The notes under the pieces were generated by a model. The model worked only from the letters and a program-made list of their open reading frames with translations. It did no database searches and was not told the DNA's origin. Source: JAXGPF01 sp964650945 (GTDB lineage: Bacteria > Verrucomicrobiota > Kiritimatiellia > JAAZAB01). From it: a stretch of 54,386 nucleotides of DNA. This document shows positions 9,269 through 20,000 of this stretch, in pieces. The stretch covers positions 1 to 54,386 of the forward strand of contig CAZYXU010000010.1 in the NCBI GenBank assembly GCA_964650945.1, in the 5' to 3' direction. Every line of letters begins with the position of its first letter. The stretch's first letter is position 1. A program made the position numbers and the translations under genes.

Positions 9269-10654
9269 CTAACTATCGCCAGTTTCTGCCTTGAGATCAA
9301 CATTTTTCCTGCGTCTCAAAACCATTCCGCCATATGCCAACACGCATAAAAGCGGCAAAATTATCGCCTTGTATCGCGGGTCGGCGTCATCCAGCAACGT
9401 GGCCCCGATATCCGTCATGAAAATAAACACCGCCGCCAGGATGGCAACCGAACGCAAAATACGCTCCCGCCATATAACTCCCCACCGGAAAGCAATACAT
9501 ATACAACCGGCCAGCACGGCAAAGAAAGCCAGGTTTTTAACAAGATCGTTAATGGATGGGTTCGGTCCGTGGAAGAGCGGGAAGGGCAGAAGCAAATAAT
9601 AAATGAATGGCCCGATGAGCGGCAGGGCGTACACCCGGGCGGCCATGCCCCCGCTCGTTAAAACCGGTTGATTACTGCCGTAATGCCAGCGCAAAAGATT
9701 TATCCCCCGCAGTTCGAATCCCGACCAATAAAAGTAATAAAATACCGCAACGGCCGCCAGGCCTGAAAATACAAAATACCTCACCGGGAGACGGCGCAGT
9801 TGTCCGATATGCAACAACCCCAGCATGGCCACCGGCAGAATCAGATATACCGGGCGGAAAGTCAAAAGCACGCAGGATAATAGCGCCAGGATCACTGCCG
9901 GCCGCGCGCGGATTTTACCGCGCGCCTGCATCCACGGCACAACACAAATACAGGCGGTAAACACCAGCAGATTCAACATTATGTCTTTCCGGCACTGCGA
10001 AGCCTCCAGGAACAAATTCAGGCAAACAGCCGCAAAGCAGCCGCAAAGCAGCACCGGATCTACCGTGCCGCAAATTCGGCCTACCGCGTAAAATACCGCG
10101 AGGAACAACAGGCACAACAACACGAGATTCAAGCTCACGGCGGCCGTATAATGCAGGTTGTAATCTTCCGGGAGCCAGGCAAACAGATAGGTCAGCGCCA
10201 ACGGATATCCCCGCAGCGAAGCGTGAACCGACCCGCGTTGCTCCTCCCGCACATTCCCCCAGTGATCACCAACCGCCCAGGGCCTGGCGCGCACTTGTTC
10301 GCGCCCCTGTTGCGCAATATTGATATAATAATCATCGTCCGAACCATAACTGATCGAGTCGAGCGTATCCCGCCGCTCAAGCAACATTTCCGCCGTCAGC
10401 CAATGGCCGGCAATCATATAAACCATGACACATAGCAATGTCGTCAAGTATGCCCGTTTTGCGACCAGCACTGCCAGTGCGACAATCACCCCCCAGCCTG
10501 CCGCCAAAACCGGCAAGACCGCCAGGGCGTCCAGCCGGTTATAGAATGCCGCCAGGCAACCAAGCAAGACCACCGGCATGGTGACGGCATAGGCGCCGGC
10601 AAACCTACACAGCCATCTGATAAAACTGGAAAGATTACGCGGATTTGCTTGCAT
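9269..10654 (-). CDS. Polytopic membrane protein, possible polymerase or GT-C enzyme
   Basis: This 461-residue protein has roughly ten or more hydrophobic segments (for example AVTMPVVLLGCLAAFY, LLVFTACICVVPWM, ILALLSCVLLTF). A hydrophilic stretch between the early segments is rich in acidic and aromatic residues (SYGSDDDYYINIAQQG). Polysaccharide clusters with a Wzx-type flippase and a Wzz regulator need a Wzy polymerase, and this is the only unassigned polytopic protein in the cluster. A GT-C glycosyltransferase is the main alternative. I do not recognise a definite family. Confidence 0.6.
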   Translation of the reverse strand: MQANPRNLSSFIRWLCRFAGAYAVTMPVVLLGCLAAFYNRLDALAVLPVLAAGWGVIVALAVLVAKRAYLTTLLCVMVYMIAGHWLTAEMLLERRDTLDSISYGSDDDYYINIAQQGREQVRARPWAVGDHWGNVREEQRGSVHASLRGYPLALTYLFAWLPEDYNLHYTAAVSLNLVLLCLLFLAVFYAVGRICGTVDPVLLCGCFAAVCLNLFLEASQCRKDIMLNLLVFTACICVVPWMQARGKIRARPAVILALLSCVLLTFRPVYLILPVAMLGLLHIGQLRRLPVRYFVFSGLAAVAVFYYFYWSGFELRGINLLRWHYGSNQPVLTSGGMAARVYALPLIGPFIYYLLLPFPLFHGPNPSINDLVKNLAFFAVLAGCICIAFRWGVIWRERILRSVAILAAVFIFMTDIGATLLDDADPRYKAIILPLLCVLAYGGMVLRRRKNVDLKAETGDS

Positions 10655-10666
10655 ATGGCGTCGGGG

Positions 10667-11608
10667 CTATTTTTTTAGCTGCTGGAGTTGCAGCCGGCGC
10701 ATGCTCCGCCCCCGGACACAACCGCGGTACAGACCTTGGAAAGAGCTGGCCAAAAATCGCAACGGCCAAAATGCGCGCCCCATCAACCAGCCCGCCGTAT
10801 CGCGCGGCAGCCAGTAAAACAGCGCGCGCAACGCCGTCCAGATCAGGCCGCGGTTATGCTTGGCCAGCACATAAGACTCATTGTAGCGGTTACACCGCAC
10901 GCAAGCCGGGTCATTGCGTTGCGGACCTGTCCGCGGCGCCGACCAATGATCGTTGACCGCCGCGCTATCCAGGATGATCCGATATCCCAGGGCTTGCACA
11001 ATCAAGCACAAATCCAATTCGTAATAATAGCCGTCGCCGATGATTTCCGGATCGCAGGGCGGCAGGATTTTTCTGCGAAAACTCATATTGCATCCGACCA
11101 GGAAATCCACATCCCAGACACCTTCAAAAGGATACATCTGCACAGGATGCAGGCGGCCGAAAATATCCATCCGGTTCCGTTGACCGGCAACCACGCGCTT
11201 TTCGTATAACAGGCGGCCATCGCGATGGTTCCTGATCCGGCCGCCGGCGGCGCCCACCAAAGGGTCGGCATAGTGGCGCGTGAGCGTTTGCAGCCAGTCC
11301 GGCGGCGCCGTGCTGTCATCGTCAAGCATCGCGACAATGTCGGATTGCAGCAGGGGATAAGCGGCGTTATTGGCGGCAATGACTCCCGGCACGGAGACAG
11401 TCGCCGTGATCAATTTCAGCCCGGGATGACTGGCCGCATACTCATCGGCGATTTTGCGGGAATCCGCATCGGTATCCCGCGTCACCACCACCACCCGCGC
11501 CGGCGCCAGCGTTTGCGCACGCAGCGATTCCAGGCACCGCACCAGATATTCCGGGCGCTGGTAGGTGGTAATTAGAACGTCCACTGCATGCTGGGCCGGC
11601 GTGTTCAT
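10667..11608 (-). CDS. Glycosyltransferase family 2
   Basis: This 313-residue GT-A enzyme starts MNTPAQHAVDVLITTYQRPE. It has the canonical N-terminal nucleotide-binding strand, and IVAMLDDDSTAPPDWL contains the DxD-type metal/donor site. The open frame extends well upstream, but the ATG at 11608 overlaps the TGA of the pyruvyl transferase gene as ATGA and matches the family start. A basic C-terminal stretch may bind the membrane. The sugar is unknown. Confidence 0.88.
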   Translation of the reverse strand: MNTPAQHAVDVLITTYQRPEYLVRCLESLRAQTLAPARVVVVTRDTDADSRKIADEYAASHPGLKLITATVSVPGVIAANNAAYPLLQSDIVAMLDDDSTAPPDWLQTLTRHYADPLVGAAGGRIRNHRDGRLLYEKRVVAGQRNRMDIFGRLHPVQMYPFEGVWDVDFLVGCNMSFRRKILPPCDPEIIGDGYYYELDLCLIVQALGYRIILDSAAVNDHWSAPRTGPQRNDPACVRCNRYNESYVLAKHNRGLIWTALRALFYWLPRDTAGWLMGRAFWPLRFLASSFQGLYRGCVRGRSMRRLQLQQLKK

Positions 11609-12900
11609 TTCCCTTGCGCGGGTTCCGCCGCGCCTCCCTTTGAGTTCTTCAGTAAATCGCGCAAAGTGTAGCCCGCGGACAGGGCGCGCCGGCGCAAGTC
11701 CGGCAGGGCGGACTGCAAATGCAGGCGCAGTCGGTCTGATTCCGCCAGGGCGGATTGAATGCGCGCCGCCACTTCCGCGGGGCGCGCCCAATCGGCCGGC
11801 GCAACGCAGTATTCCAATGACCCGAACACGTCGCGGTTGATGCCAAACGCCTTGACGCTGTAGGCCAGGCTGACAGTGGGCACTCCGCTGGAAATCGCCG
11901 CGATGGTTGCATGGGTGCGCGCCCCGGCAAACACCGTGCATTGGGCTATCACCCACTTGTATTCGGCCGCGGTCAGTGTGCCGGGGATGCAATAAACGCG
12001 CGATTGCATATTTCCGAGTTTTTGATAGATGCGCTGGTTGAGGGTGGCGTCATCTTCACCGCCAGCGTCCGAGGTGACATGGGGAATCAAGACAATTGAA
12101 TGCCGGCTGTCGGTCAGCAGCCTGGTGATGATATCCACGCACATCATGACGAACCGCGCGGAATCGCCACCGGCGGCATATTGCGCCAGCAGCGGACTGA
12201 AATTCAGGCCAATGCCGCCGGACGGGAAGTCGCAATTGGCCGGCATCCTGGCCGGCATCAGGAAAGCCGGATCGCAAACGCGGCATACCGGGAGGTTGCC
12301 ATGCTGCTGCAAATATTCCGCCGTCATGGATTCACGGGCCATGATGGCCGGCAGCGCGGCCAGGTGCCGGAACATCTCCTGTTGGGCCGGCGGCGGCGCG
12401 GCATCGAAAGGTCCCACCGACGCGCCCCAGAGCACCACCGGCACGCCCCGGCGCAACAGGTAGCGATCTAAAGCCAAGTAAGGCGCCGGCCAGCCATAAT
12501 CCAGGGAATAATTATCCCCGCCGATCTCCAAGGCAATATCGGCATCAGCGGCCGGGCCGGCGAGCATGGGGAAGTTGCGTGGCGCGGTAAGATAACGCCG
12601 ATCCTGATGAGCATGCGACAGGACATACGCGCAACGGACCAGCCAGTCCCATGAGCCGCGCCGCAATTGGGCATTGCCCAAAGCCACGTGCGTTATAGCC
12701 GCATCGGTTTCTTCCCGCGCCTGGCGCGCGACGCGTTCCAGCGGACCGAAAGTGGCCAGCGTCACCCGCAACCCCTCCGTAAAAACCTGGCGCAGGATTT
12801 CCATCGTTCCGCGGACAATCGCCTCGCAGCCGCGATTACTGTAAGTACCATTACCGACAAGCAAAATTTCTGGTTCTTTGATCATGATTTGATTAAACAT
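11605..12900 (-). CDS. Polysaccharide pyruvyl transferase family protein
   Basis: This 431-residue protein resembles the WcaK/CsaB family, which adds ketal-linked pyruvate to a glycan using phosphoenolpyruvate. Features are the N-terminal ILLVGNGTYSNRGCEAIVRG, the SVGPFDAAP segment, and the late GARTHATIAAISSGVPTVSL, which carries the characteristic R-x-H pair. A slightly later ATG (MIKEPEILLV) is a possible alternative start. Pyruvylation would add negative charge to the polymer. Its frequent genomic partner, the ferredoxin/F420-beta protein, is the next gene upstream. Confidence 0.85.
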   Translation of the reverse strand: MFNQIMIKEPEILLVGNGTYSNRGCEAIVRGTMEILRQVFTEGLRVTLATFGPLERVARQAREETDAAITHVALGNAQLRRGSWDWLVRCAYVLSHAHQDRRYLTAPRNFPMLAGPAADADIALEIGGDNYSLDYGWPAPYLALDRYLLRRGVPVVLWGASVGPFDAAPPPAQQEMFRHLAALPAIMARESMTAEYLQQHGNLPVCRVCDPAFLMPARMPANCDFPSGGIGLNFSPLLAQYAAGGDSARFVMMCVDIITRLLTDSRHSIVLIPHVTSDAGGEDDATLNQRIYQKLGNMQSRVYCIPGTLTAAEYKWVIAQCTVFAGARTHATIAAISSGVPTVSLAYSVKAFGINRDVFGSLEYCVAPADWARPAEVAARIQSALAESDRLRLHLQSALPDLRRRALSAGYTLRDLLKNSKGGAAEPAQGK

Positions 12901-13125
12901 ATAAAGAGCATAAAAACCACGAAGGACATGAAGGACACGAAGTAAGTTTCTTATAGGAAAGCAGATAGATATTCGCCGCGCTTTACATACGTCTTCACCC
13001 CATGGGTGCGGGCTGCCGGATCGAAAAGCAAGGCGAGTTACGCAGTTTCCCTTGTATTTCTCCGCCCCTTCACATCTTCGTGTTCTTCATGGTGAATGAA
13101 CTGCCGTTTTCAGGTTAAAACAACG
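12901..13125. repeat. Spacer with inverted word arrays and no clear gene
   Basis: The left part (about 12915-12943) reads CACGAAGGACATGAAGGACA-like words and the right part (about 13069-13102) reads the inverse, CTTCGTGTTCTTCATGGTG. About 120 bp between them hold no convincing reading frame. This is the same layout as the arrays around the four-helix-bundle genes, but without a recognisable gene. It splits an otherwise tight gene run. Confidence 0.5.
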
Positions 13126-14343
13126 TCAATTGAACGCCCGCCTGACCGCGGCCGCGATCCGCCGCCGGATTTCTGCCAGCAGGCGCGGAAACATAGGCGG
13201 CGGATGAAGCCGGTATTTGCGGATCATAGCCGCGAACGGTAGTTTTTGTAAATCATGATAAAATGTCGCCCTGGGTGAAGGACGATCAGCGGGATGGTCA
13301 AGCGTGGAATTGCCGGACAGGGCTGTCCGGAGATCGGCCGGTCCAAGAAAAAGCGATGGACGGCAGGCATCCAGCCAGGCCGTACCGCGTTCGGTATTGA
13401 CGAGGACCAGCGAAGTGCCCCGGTCATCGCGGTCATATTCCGGATATTTCATCGCCACTCCCCAGAAATCTCCCAGGGTTAGATCCCCAAACCGCCTTGG
13501 ACTGGCAAACCGGCAGGCATAGCAACAAGGGCGCAGGGAATAATTGTAAAGGAAAGCCGCCATGAAAGGGTCCGCCAGCATGGAGGCGCGTTTCACCGTG
13601 CCGTCCGGCAGTTCGACTGCAACCTGAAAATTCTTCCAGCCGGCGGCTTTGCTGCGGAACGAAACTCCCTTCAAAGCGCCTTCCTTTTCCCGCCGATGCC
13701 CGAGATATGCTTCAAACAGCAGCGGCGAAGGCACGCCGTGGCAGACCAGGTCGCAGCAATATAGATTGGCATAATCGCGCTGCAGATAACTTTGCAAGCC
13801 GGCGACCTGGCAAGGTGTGCCGGCAAAGCACAAAGCCTGCCCGGCCTGCAGCCGGCGGCGCAATTGGCGATGAAAATCCGGCGGCAAATCGCTTTGGACA
13901 TACTTTGAACCGCGCAACCGGGGCAGTTCCGCCGGGTGTTCCACCAGCACATGGCGCACCGCCAGTTTGCCGTCAAAAGCCGCGCCTGCCGCCGCACCGC
14001 CGCGGGCCAGGACATAATCGGCCAGAGCGCTGAAGACGCCCCCCGACGAACTCTCGCGGCGAATGGATTCATCCGTGTGCCAAGCCGCCAGCACGCGCGG
14101 CGGGGAGATCCGCCGGCCCTGCATGGCCGCCGGTTCCAAGGCGGCGGCGGGCCGGTTGACCGGGCAAATGCTTCGGCAAAGGTCACAGCCATTGCAGCGC
14201 TCCGGATTGATTCGCGGATGCACAAAACCTTCCGCATCCGCCCGCATGGCAATGGCATCCGCCGGGCAGACAGCAGCGCAGGCGGCGCAGCCGGTGCAGT
14301 CCTGAAAATTATCCGCAAGCGGATGTTGATTGGCGTCAATCAT
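13126..14343 (-). CDS. Ferredoxin / coenzyme F420 hydrogenase beta-like protein
   Basis: This 405-residue protein has two N-terminal 4Fe-4S motifs, CTGCAACAAVCP and CNGCDLCRSICP. A domain of the coenzyme F420 hydrogenase/dehydrogenase beta-subunit type follows, with RESSSGGVFSALADYVL and ALCFAGTPCQVAGLQSYL, and CCYACRFASPRRFGDLTLGDFWG near the end. Such proteins are common in polysaccharide clusters next to pyruvyl transferases, where their reaction is not established; a redox step on a sugar is plausible. The ATG at 14343 overlaps the flippase stop by eight bases. ATGs at 14352 and 14397 are alternatives, and none has a strong ribosome site. Confidence 0.85.
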   Translation of the reverse strand: MIDANQHPLADNFQDCTGCAACAAVCPADAIAMRADAEGFVHPRINPERCNGCDLCRSICPVNRPAAALEPAAMQGRRISPPRVLAAWHTDESIRRESSSGGVFSALADYVLARGGAAAGAAFDGKLAVRHVLVEHPAELPRLRGSKYVQSDLPPDFHRQLRRRLQAGQALCFAGTPCQVAGLQSYLQRDYANLYCCDLVCHGVPSPLLFEAYLGHRREKEGALKGVSFRSKAAGWKNFQVAVELPDGTVKRASMLADPFMAAFLYNYSLRPCCYACRFASPRRFGDLTLGDFWGVAMKYPEYDRDDRGTSLVLVNTERGTAWLDACRPSLFLGPADLRTALSGNSTLDHPADRPSPRATFYHDLQKLPFAAMIRKYRLHPPPMFPRLLAEIRRRIAAAVRRAFN

Positions 14344-15892
14344 GGCCGGCATATCCGGTAAAAATCCGGGCAGTTTTACTCCACAATTTCCGGACATTCA
14401 ACTGAATAAACGTCCGTTCCCGACCGTCAAGCGCCGCCCACCAGGACATCAGGACCATGGCCAGGACGCACGCGCCGCCGCCAACCGCCAGCCGGGCAAA
14501 AGAAGGCGCCATGAGCCGCACAAAAATGGTTATAATCGCCGCCCCGACCATGGCAACCAGGCCGCAAGGCGCCAGGACCCCGGCCAGCCAGCGCCATATC
14601 GGCACTCCCAGCAAACGCCGCATCCAAATCACCCGGCCCAGAGTCAAAACAACCGCCGTAATGATGAAAGCGGCGCCGACACCCGTCGGCGGCGCGCCCT
14701 GCTTGAGGAATAGCCAGGCCAGCGGCAGGGTTAAGACCACACAGGTTCCCAGCGTGGCATGGTAAGCGGCAATCCGCCCATGGGCATTGACCGCCAGCAT
14801 ATTCCCGGCGGTCAACCGGTCAAACAACAATGCAATCATGATCAACTGGCACAATCCACCCGCGTACCGCGGCGGAGCGGTCAACCAGAGATCGAGGATG
14901 TAATCCATCTCCGCAATCAGCGGCACGGCAAAAAACATCATGAAAAGCGTGCCGAATTTACTGGCGCGCTGTGCCAGCGCCAGCATGCGCACCCGGTCGC
15001 CACGGCCTTCGCAGGCGGTCATTTCCGGCGCGAAAGCGCCAATCATCGCATTGGCCAACATGCCCGCGGTACCGGAAACCTGGCTGGCGATGCCGTAGGC
15101 GGCGTTGATGTTCGGTCCGAACCGGAGGTTGAGCAGGATGGCCGCCCCCTGGTCGCGGATGGTCGCGCCCATGGTCCCCACCATGGTCCAGCCGGCGAAG
15201 GCAAACACATCCCGGATGCGCGCGCGGTCCCGCCAATAACGCATCCGGATCCGGCAGTCGTTGAACACCGCCAGGGCCCGGATCGTCTGCGCGAGACGGA
15301 TGCCAACCATGATGGCCACGGTGCCTGCCGCGTAAAAAATCAGCCGATCGCCTGGAACAGTCCCCAGTTGACTGGCGAGGAGCAAGACCAGCAAATACTG
15401 CGCCACGTTCCACAAGGGGGGTTCCACCATGCGCTGTCTGGCTGTGAACATCGCGACGAACGGCATGGAGACCATGCTGAAAAAAGCGGAAACCAGCGAT
15501 ACCCGGAAAACCCAGCGGCAGGCCGTCACTCTTTCCGGCGGAATCGCCAGCACGGCGGCAATCAAATACTCGCCCACCGGCCAACTCACCAGCACCAGAC
15601 CCACCGCCAGGCAGAGATGGATCGCCAGCGCGGCGTTGAACCAGCGGTTGACTTCCCCCGGGTCGCCGCGGCCGATGGCAAAGGAAAAATGCCGGGCCGC
15701 GCTGGCGGCCATGATGGTATTTAGAATTGTGACGAAGATGATCAGCGCGCCGACCACGCTGAAGAGCCCGTAATCGGTCTCGCCGATGGATCGCAACACG
15801 CAGCGGCTGGTGAGCAAGGCCAGACCGGCGGACAGGATGGCGCAGGCGTATGCGCCGGCGGTGTTAAAGATGATGCGCTGGGATGAGTTCAT
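14336..15892 (-). CDS. Polysaccharide flippase (Wzx/MATE-like)
   Basis: This 518-residue polytopic protein has about twelve to fourteen hydrophobic segments and the opening typical of oligosaccharide flippases (FNTAGAYACAILSAGLALLT, then ETDYGLFSVVGALIIF). It should move the lipid-linked repeat unit across the inner membrane. The open frame extends to an ATG at 15952, but that would overlap the upstream gene. The ATG at 15892 begins MNSSQRIIFNTAG, where family members normally start. The gene overlaps the ferredoxin-like gene by eight bases. Confidence 0.88.
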   Translation of the reverse strand: MNSSQRIIFNTAGAYACAILSAGLALLTSRCVLRSIGETDYGLFSVVGALIIFVTILNTIMAASAARHFSFAIGRGDPGEVNRWFNAALAIHLCLAVGLVLVSWPVGEYLIAAVLAIPPERVTACRWVFRVSLVSAFFSMVSMPFVAMFTARQRMVEPPLWNVAQYLLVLLLASQLGTVPGDRLIFYAAGTVAIMVGIRLAQTIRALAVFNDCRIRMRYWRDRARIRDVFAFAGWTMVGTMGATIRDQGAAILLNLRFGPNINAAYGIASQVSGTAGMLANAMIGAFAPEMTACEGRGDRVRMLALAQRASKFGTLFMMFFAVPLIAEMDYILDLWLTAPPRYAGGLCQLIMIALLFDRLTAGNMLAVNAHGRIAAYHATLGTCVVLTLPLAWLFLKQGAPPTGVGAAFIITAVVLTLGRVIWMRRLLGVPIWRWLAGVLAPCGLVAMVGAAIITIFVRLMAPSFARLAVGGGACVLAMVLMSWWAALDGRERTFIQLNVRKLWSKTARIFTGYAGHD

Positions 15893-15938
15893 GCTGCCGC
15901 CTGGCGGAATTGACTGCGCCGGAAGACCGCGGAACGTA

Positions 15939-17066
15939 TTATCCGCCGGCATGTCCCCGCGGGATTGATGCCAAGTCGTTTAAAATTTCCAGAAACCGTT
16001 CCCGAAACCTGGCATACCGGAAATGCGCATCCCAGCGCGCGAATCCCGCCGCGCCCATCCGGCGGCGCTCCGCCGGGTTTTGCAACAGCCGGACGATACG
16101 ATCGGCCAATTCGCCGGGCTGGTCCAGGTTGACGTTCCATCCGGTCAGGCCGTCAACATTGACTTCCCGGCCGGCGTCATGGACGCTGGCAATCACCGGC
16201 AAGCCGTGGCGCATCGCTTCAATATAGACCAAGCCAAACCCCTCATTGCGGCTGGGCATGGCAAACACATCCGTTTGCGCCCAAAGTTCATCCATGCTTT
16301 GCTCCGGCACAAACCCGCGGAATTCGATTTGATCCGCAACCGGCGAGGCGGCGGCCTGCCGCCGGTAATCGGCCAGGGCGTCGCCGCCGCCGGCGATGGT
16401 CAACACCGCTCCCGGCGCCGCCGCCGCCACCGCCGGCCAGGCAGCGATCAGTTCGCGATGTCCCTTGTAGTTTTCCGCGCGGCTCATCCGCGAAAGAATC
16501 ATTACCCGCGGCGGATGCGGCGCGATTGTACGCTTGTCCGGTGGGGTGTCGGCCTCGGTGCCCAGCCAGCACAGCCGCGCCCGCGCAAAACCGCCATGCA
16601 GGGCTTCGGCCCGGCCGCGGGTATATTCGGAGATGCTCACCAGCGTATCGGCCCGGCGGCTCCAGGCCAGGCGGTCCGGCCGGGCCTGTTCCCAGATTTC
16701 GATCCCGCAAATGAAAGCCAGAAACGGATGATTAAAAAACGGCACCCGGCAATGCGCCCGCGCCATGCCCAGAAAATCGTAAACAAAGCGATTACAGGTC
16801 AGGGCGGCGGCGTGCGTGGCGGCCACAAATTTCAAGCGCGACCCGCCGCAAGCCTGAATGGGGAATGGGGCGTCCGCCGGCGGGGATTTATCGCTTAAGA
16901 CCACCCCGCGCGCCGCCTCCCCATGTTCCGCGACCCAATCCCCGATGGCGCGCATCGCCAGGCGCGCGACGCGGCAGATCCCGCCATTGCCCGGGGTGAG
17001 GGATTCGACAGCAAGGAAAAATTTTATGTTACCTTTTTTCAGCTTCAACACCATGGGCGCGATCAT
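15939..17066 (-). CDS. Glycosyltransferase family 4
   Basis: This is a 375-residue GT-B glycosyltransferase. N-terminal segments include GNGGICRVARLAMRAIGDW. The donor domain shows VMILSRMSRAENYKGHRELI, then EQSMDELWAQTDVFAMPSRN and EGFGLVYIEAMRHGLPVIAS, the classic GT4 E-x7-E region. Its ATG overlaps the TGA of the preceding transglutaminase/FG-GAP gene as ATGA, so the secreted protein and this cytoplasmic enzyme are probably made from one transcript. Substrates are unknown. Confidence 0.9.
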   Translation of the reverse strand: MIAPMVLKLKKGNIKFFLAVESLTPGNGGICRVARLAMRAIGDWVAEHGEAARGVVLSDKSPPADAPFPIQACGGSRLKFVAATHAAALTCNRFVYDFLGMARAHCRVPFFNHPFLAFICGIEIWEQARPDRLAWSRRADTLVSISEYTRGRAEALHGGFARARLCWLGTEADTPPDKRTIAPHPPRVMILSRMSRAENYKGHRELIAAWPAVAAAAPGAVLTIAGGGDALADYRRQAAASPVADQIEFRGFVPEQSMDELWAQTDVFAMPSRNEGFGLVYIEAMRHGLPVIASVHDAGREVNVDGLTGWNVNLDQPGELADRIVRLLQNPAERRRMGAAGFARWDAHFRYARFRERFLEILNDLASIPRGHAGG

Positions 17067-20000
17067 TCAAATAACGCGGCCTTCAACTCGACCGCGGCAT
17101 AGTCCGATGCCGACAGCAAGCCCAACCACCGCCCGCTTGCCCGGTTATGAACCACCGGATCCATGCGCCGGTCTCCGTCATAATCCGCGCACGCCGGACT
17201 CCACCCGGGCCCGCCGAGCCTGAACTCGATGGCCTGCCAGTTTACGCTGGAAAGCCGCGCCTGCCAAAGGCCTTGATTTTCGTGGTAAACGACCGGATCG
17301 GTCCGGCCATCCCCATCGTAATCGCCGGGCGCCGGCGTCCACCCGGGCCCGCCGAGGGAGGCTTCGAGCGCGCCATAATCCTGCCCGGACAGCCGCGCCT
17401 GCCAGGCGGAACGGGCGGCGTTGTAACCCGCCGGGTCCGTCCGCCCGTCCCCATCGTAATCCCCCGGCACCGGCTGCCAGTCCGGCCCGCCGCAGACAAA
17501 CTGCACGGATCGATACGACGCACCGGAGCAGAAGCACTGCCAGGCGCCGGTTGATTGCTGGTACAAGCATGGATCGGTCCGGCCGTCACCGTCGTAATCC
17601 CCCGGCGCCGGCTGCCAGCCCCAGCCGCCGCAGCGGAAATTATACCGGGCATATCCGGCGCCGGACAAGAGCACGGTCCAGCGGCCGGCAGCCGGGTCGT
17701 ACATGGCCGGATCCGCCCGCCGGTCGCCGTCATAATCCCCGGGGGCGGGGAAAGCGGCGGCATTCCATTCTCCGCCAAACAAATCTATCGCCTGCCTGAA
17801 GCCGGCACTGGAAAGCCAGACCCGCTGACCGCCGGCCGCCCCGGGCCACACGGCATCGGCCCGTCCATCACCGTCGTAGTCGCCAACCATGTTGTTCAAG
17901 GCCGGCGGATTGGTCGGCAGGACAATGACCGTCAATGACTGAAAGTATGCACCGCGGTTTTCAATTTCCGCCGCGGCCTGAAACGCATAAAAGCCGGCGG
18001 CATCCGGCGTGCCGCCCACCCGCCCGGTCCAGGGATCGCAAGTCAGCCAGGACGGCGCGTCGTGCAGGGTGTAACGCGGGATTTCGATGTCCCAGTATTC
18101 CAGCAAAATATCGGCCCAAGGTTCCAGGCTGCTTAAATGGCCGACGGAACTTATGGTTTGCAAGGAACATGCCAGCGCTCCCCCAAGACGCATGGTCGCG
18201 CGATTGGTATTGCACAAAAACGGCCGGCGCGCCTCCGCCATCTCCGAAGGTCCGCCGCGATTGCCGAATCGATCCACGGCCACAACCCGGTAGTAGGTTT
18301 TGTTGCCATTCGCCAAATTCATTCCCGGGCCGATTACCTCCAGGAATTGGTTCGTGGTGGCGGCGATATAATTTGCGGGGAAAGGCGAAAACAGGCGGGA
18401 GGGCGTTAGATTGCCGACATAGACGGCATAGGGCGTGTCGCTGATGGTGAACCCTTTTTCATCGCTGCCGTAAACTCGATAAACGGCCGGCGGGCGGCCG
18501 GCCGCGGGAACATCCCAGCGCAATCTGCCGGTTCCGCTGCCGGCATCCATTTCCAGGCGGACATTCCGCGGCAGCCCCGGCCCCCGGGGCGTAAAACTCC
18601 AAACCGGGCTCCAGGCGCCCCAGACCCCGGCCGTGCTGCATGCCCGGATGCGCCAGAAATATTCCTGATCGGGATTCAGCAGTCCGGCATAGGGCAGCTT
18701 ATAGCCGGCGGCGGCGGAATTGGCAATTGCCGGGACCAGTTGCTCGAAATTTGACGACAAGGGCCAGCGCATTTCAACATGGTCGGAAAGTTCAAAACGA
18801 TAACCCGCCACGGGGTCGCCGCCCGGCAGGGCGGCGGCATCCCAGGAAAATGCGATTTGCGTGCCCTCCGCTTCGCCGCCATCCGCCGGATATGCGGGAG
18901 ATGCCGGTGCCGGCGGCGGCGCGCAACTGGAGTCTTCCACCCAGGTATGCGTAAGGCGCACATTCCGGCTGGCGTTTTCATCGGAATAGGTGAATCGATT
19001 TTCGCCGACTTGCATGCCCGGCATGGTCAAGGGCGCCATCTGGATAGCGTTGCTTATTTTGCATTGCGCCAGCCACGCATCCGCCGACGTAAACGCGCAG
19101 GCAAGATAATATTCATGCACTGCCGGCCCGTCACCCGGGAAAAAAACATCCAAATTCATGCCGGCGGGCATCCAGTCAATCCGATTGGTGGAAAAATAAA
19201 ATTCAACCTTTTCGCCGACATATTCCAGTGCGCCGCCGACAAAAACGTAAGGGCAAGCCATCTTCCAAATCGCCATGCCGGGGGAGGGCGAGGCCGGCCG
19301 CAAGATTCCATCCGCATCGGTGAGCCCTTCCGCATAAACCGTTCCGGCGCGCCATCCGCCGTCATCGAAACGCGGAGCGTATTCCCATTTTCCCTGGCAG
19401 ATTGCGGAATATTCCCGCTCGGTCCAAAGAATCTCGGAACCGCATCCATGGAACATGGGCGGATCGTCGCGTCCCCAGCGCCAGGCAATGGACTCGCCCG
19501 GGCGCAGCGCCATGTCCATGGAAAAATCCAGCCAAGCCGGCACTTTTTGCTGATATAAATCGACATGTAACGCCGCCACCCATTCGCTGTTTTGCCGGTC
19601 ATGCCGCTCCGCTATCCCGTAATGGTGGAGACGTTTTACGAGGTCGTGGTCGGCCACGGTGTCATCCATGGAGGCCACGGTGAAATTGTCCGGCAACAGC
19701 ATGAAAGAATGCAAATCGCTGTCGAACATGTGCCAGTCGCCGTCAAACCAGGCTTCGCGGACGGAGTGTTGATGGATGCGCGTCCAGCGGATCGGCAGCC
19801 CGGCCATCTGCCACATCGCCCCCAGGGCCACCGCGGCATATTCGCAGTAATCATAGCCGTATATGTTAAAAACCTTGAGCGGCGCGTACATCTGGTAATG
19901 ATATTCCGGAAAGTACCCGCGTGGATGATGATAACGGTGTTTGCGCGCCCAATCCCAGAGCGCATACGCGCGTTCGCGTTCGTTCAGCGAGCGGGGCGCA

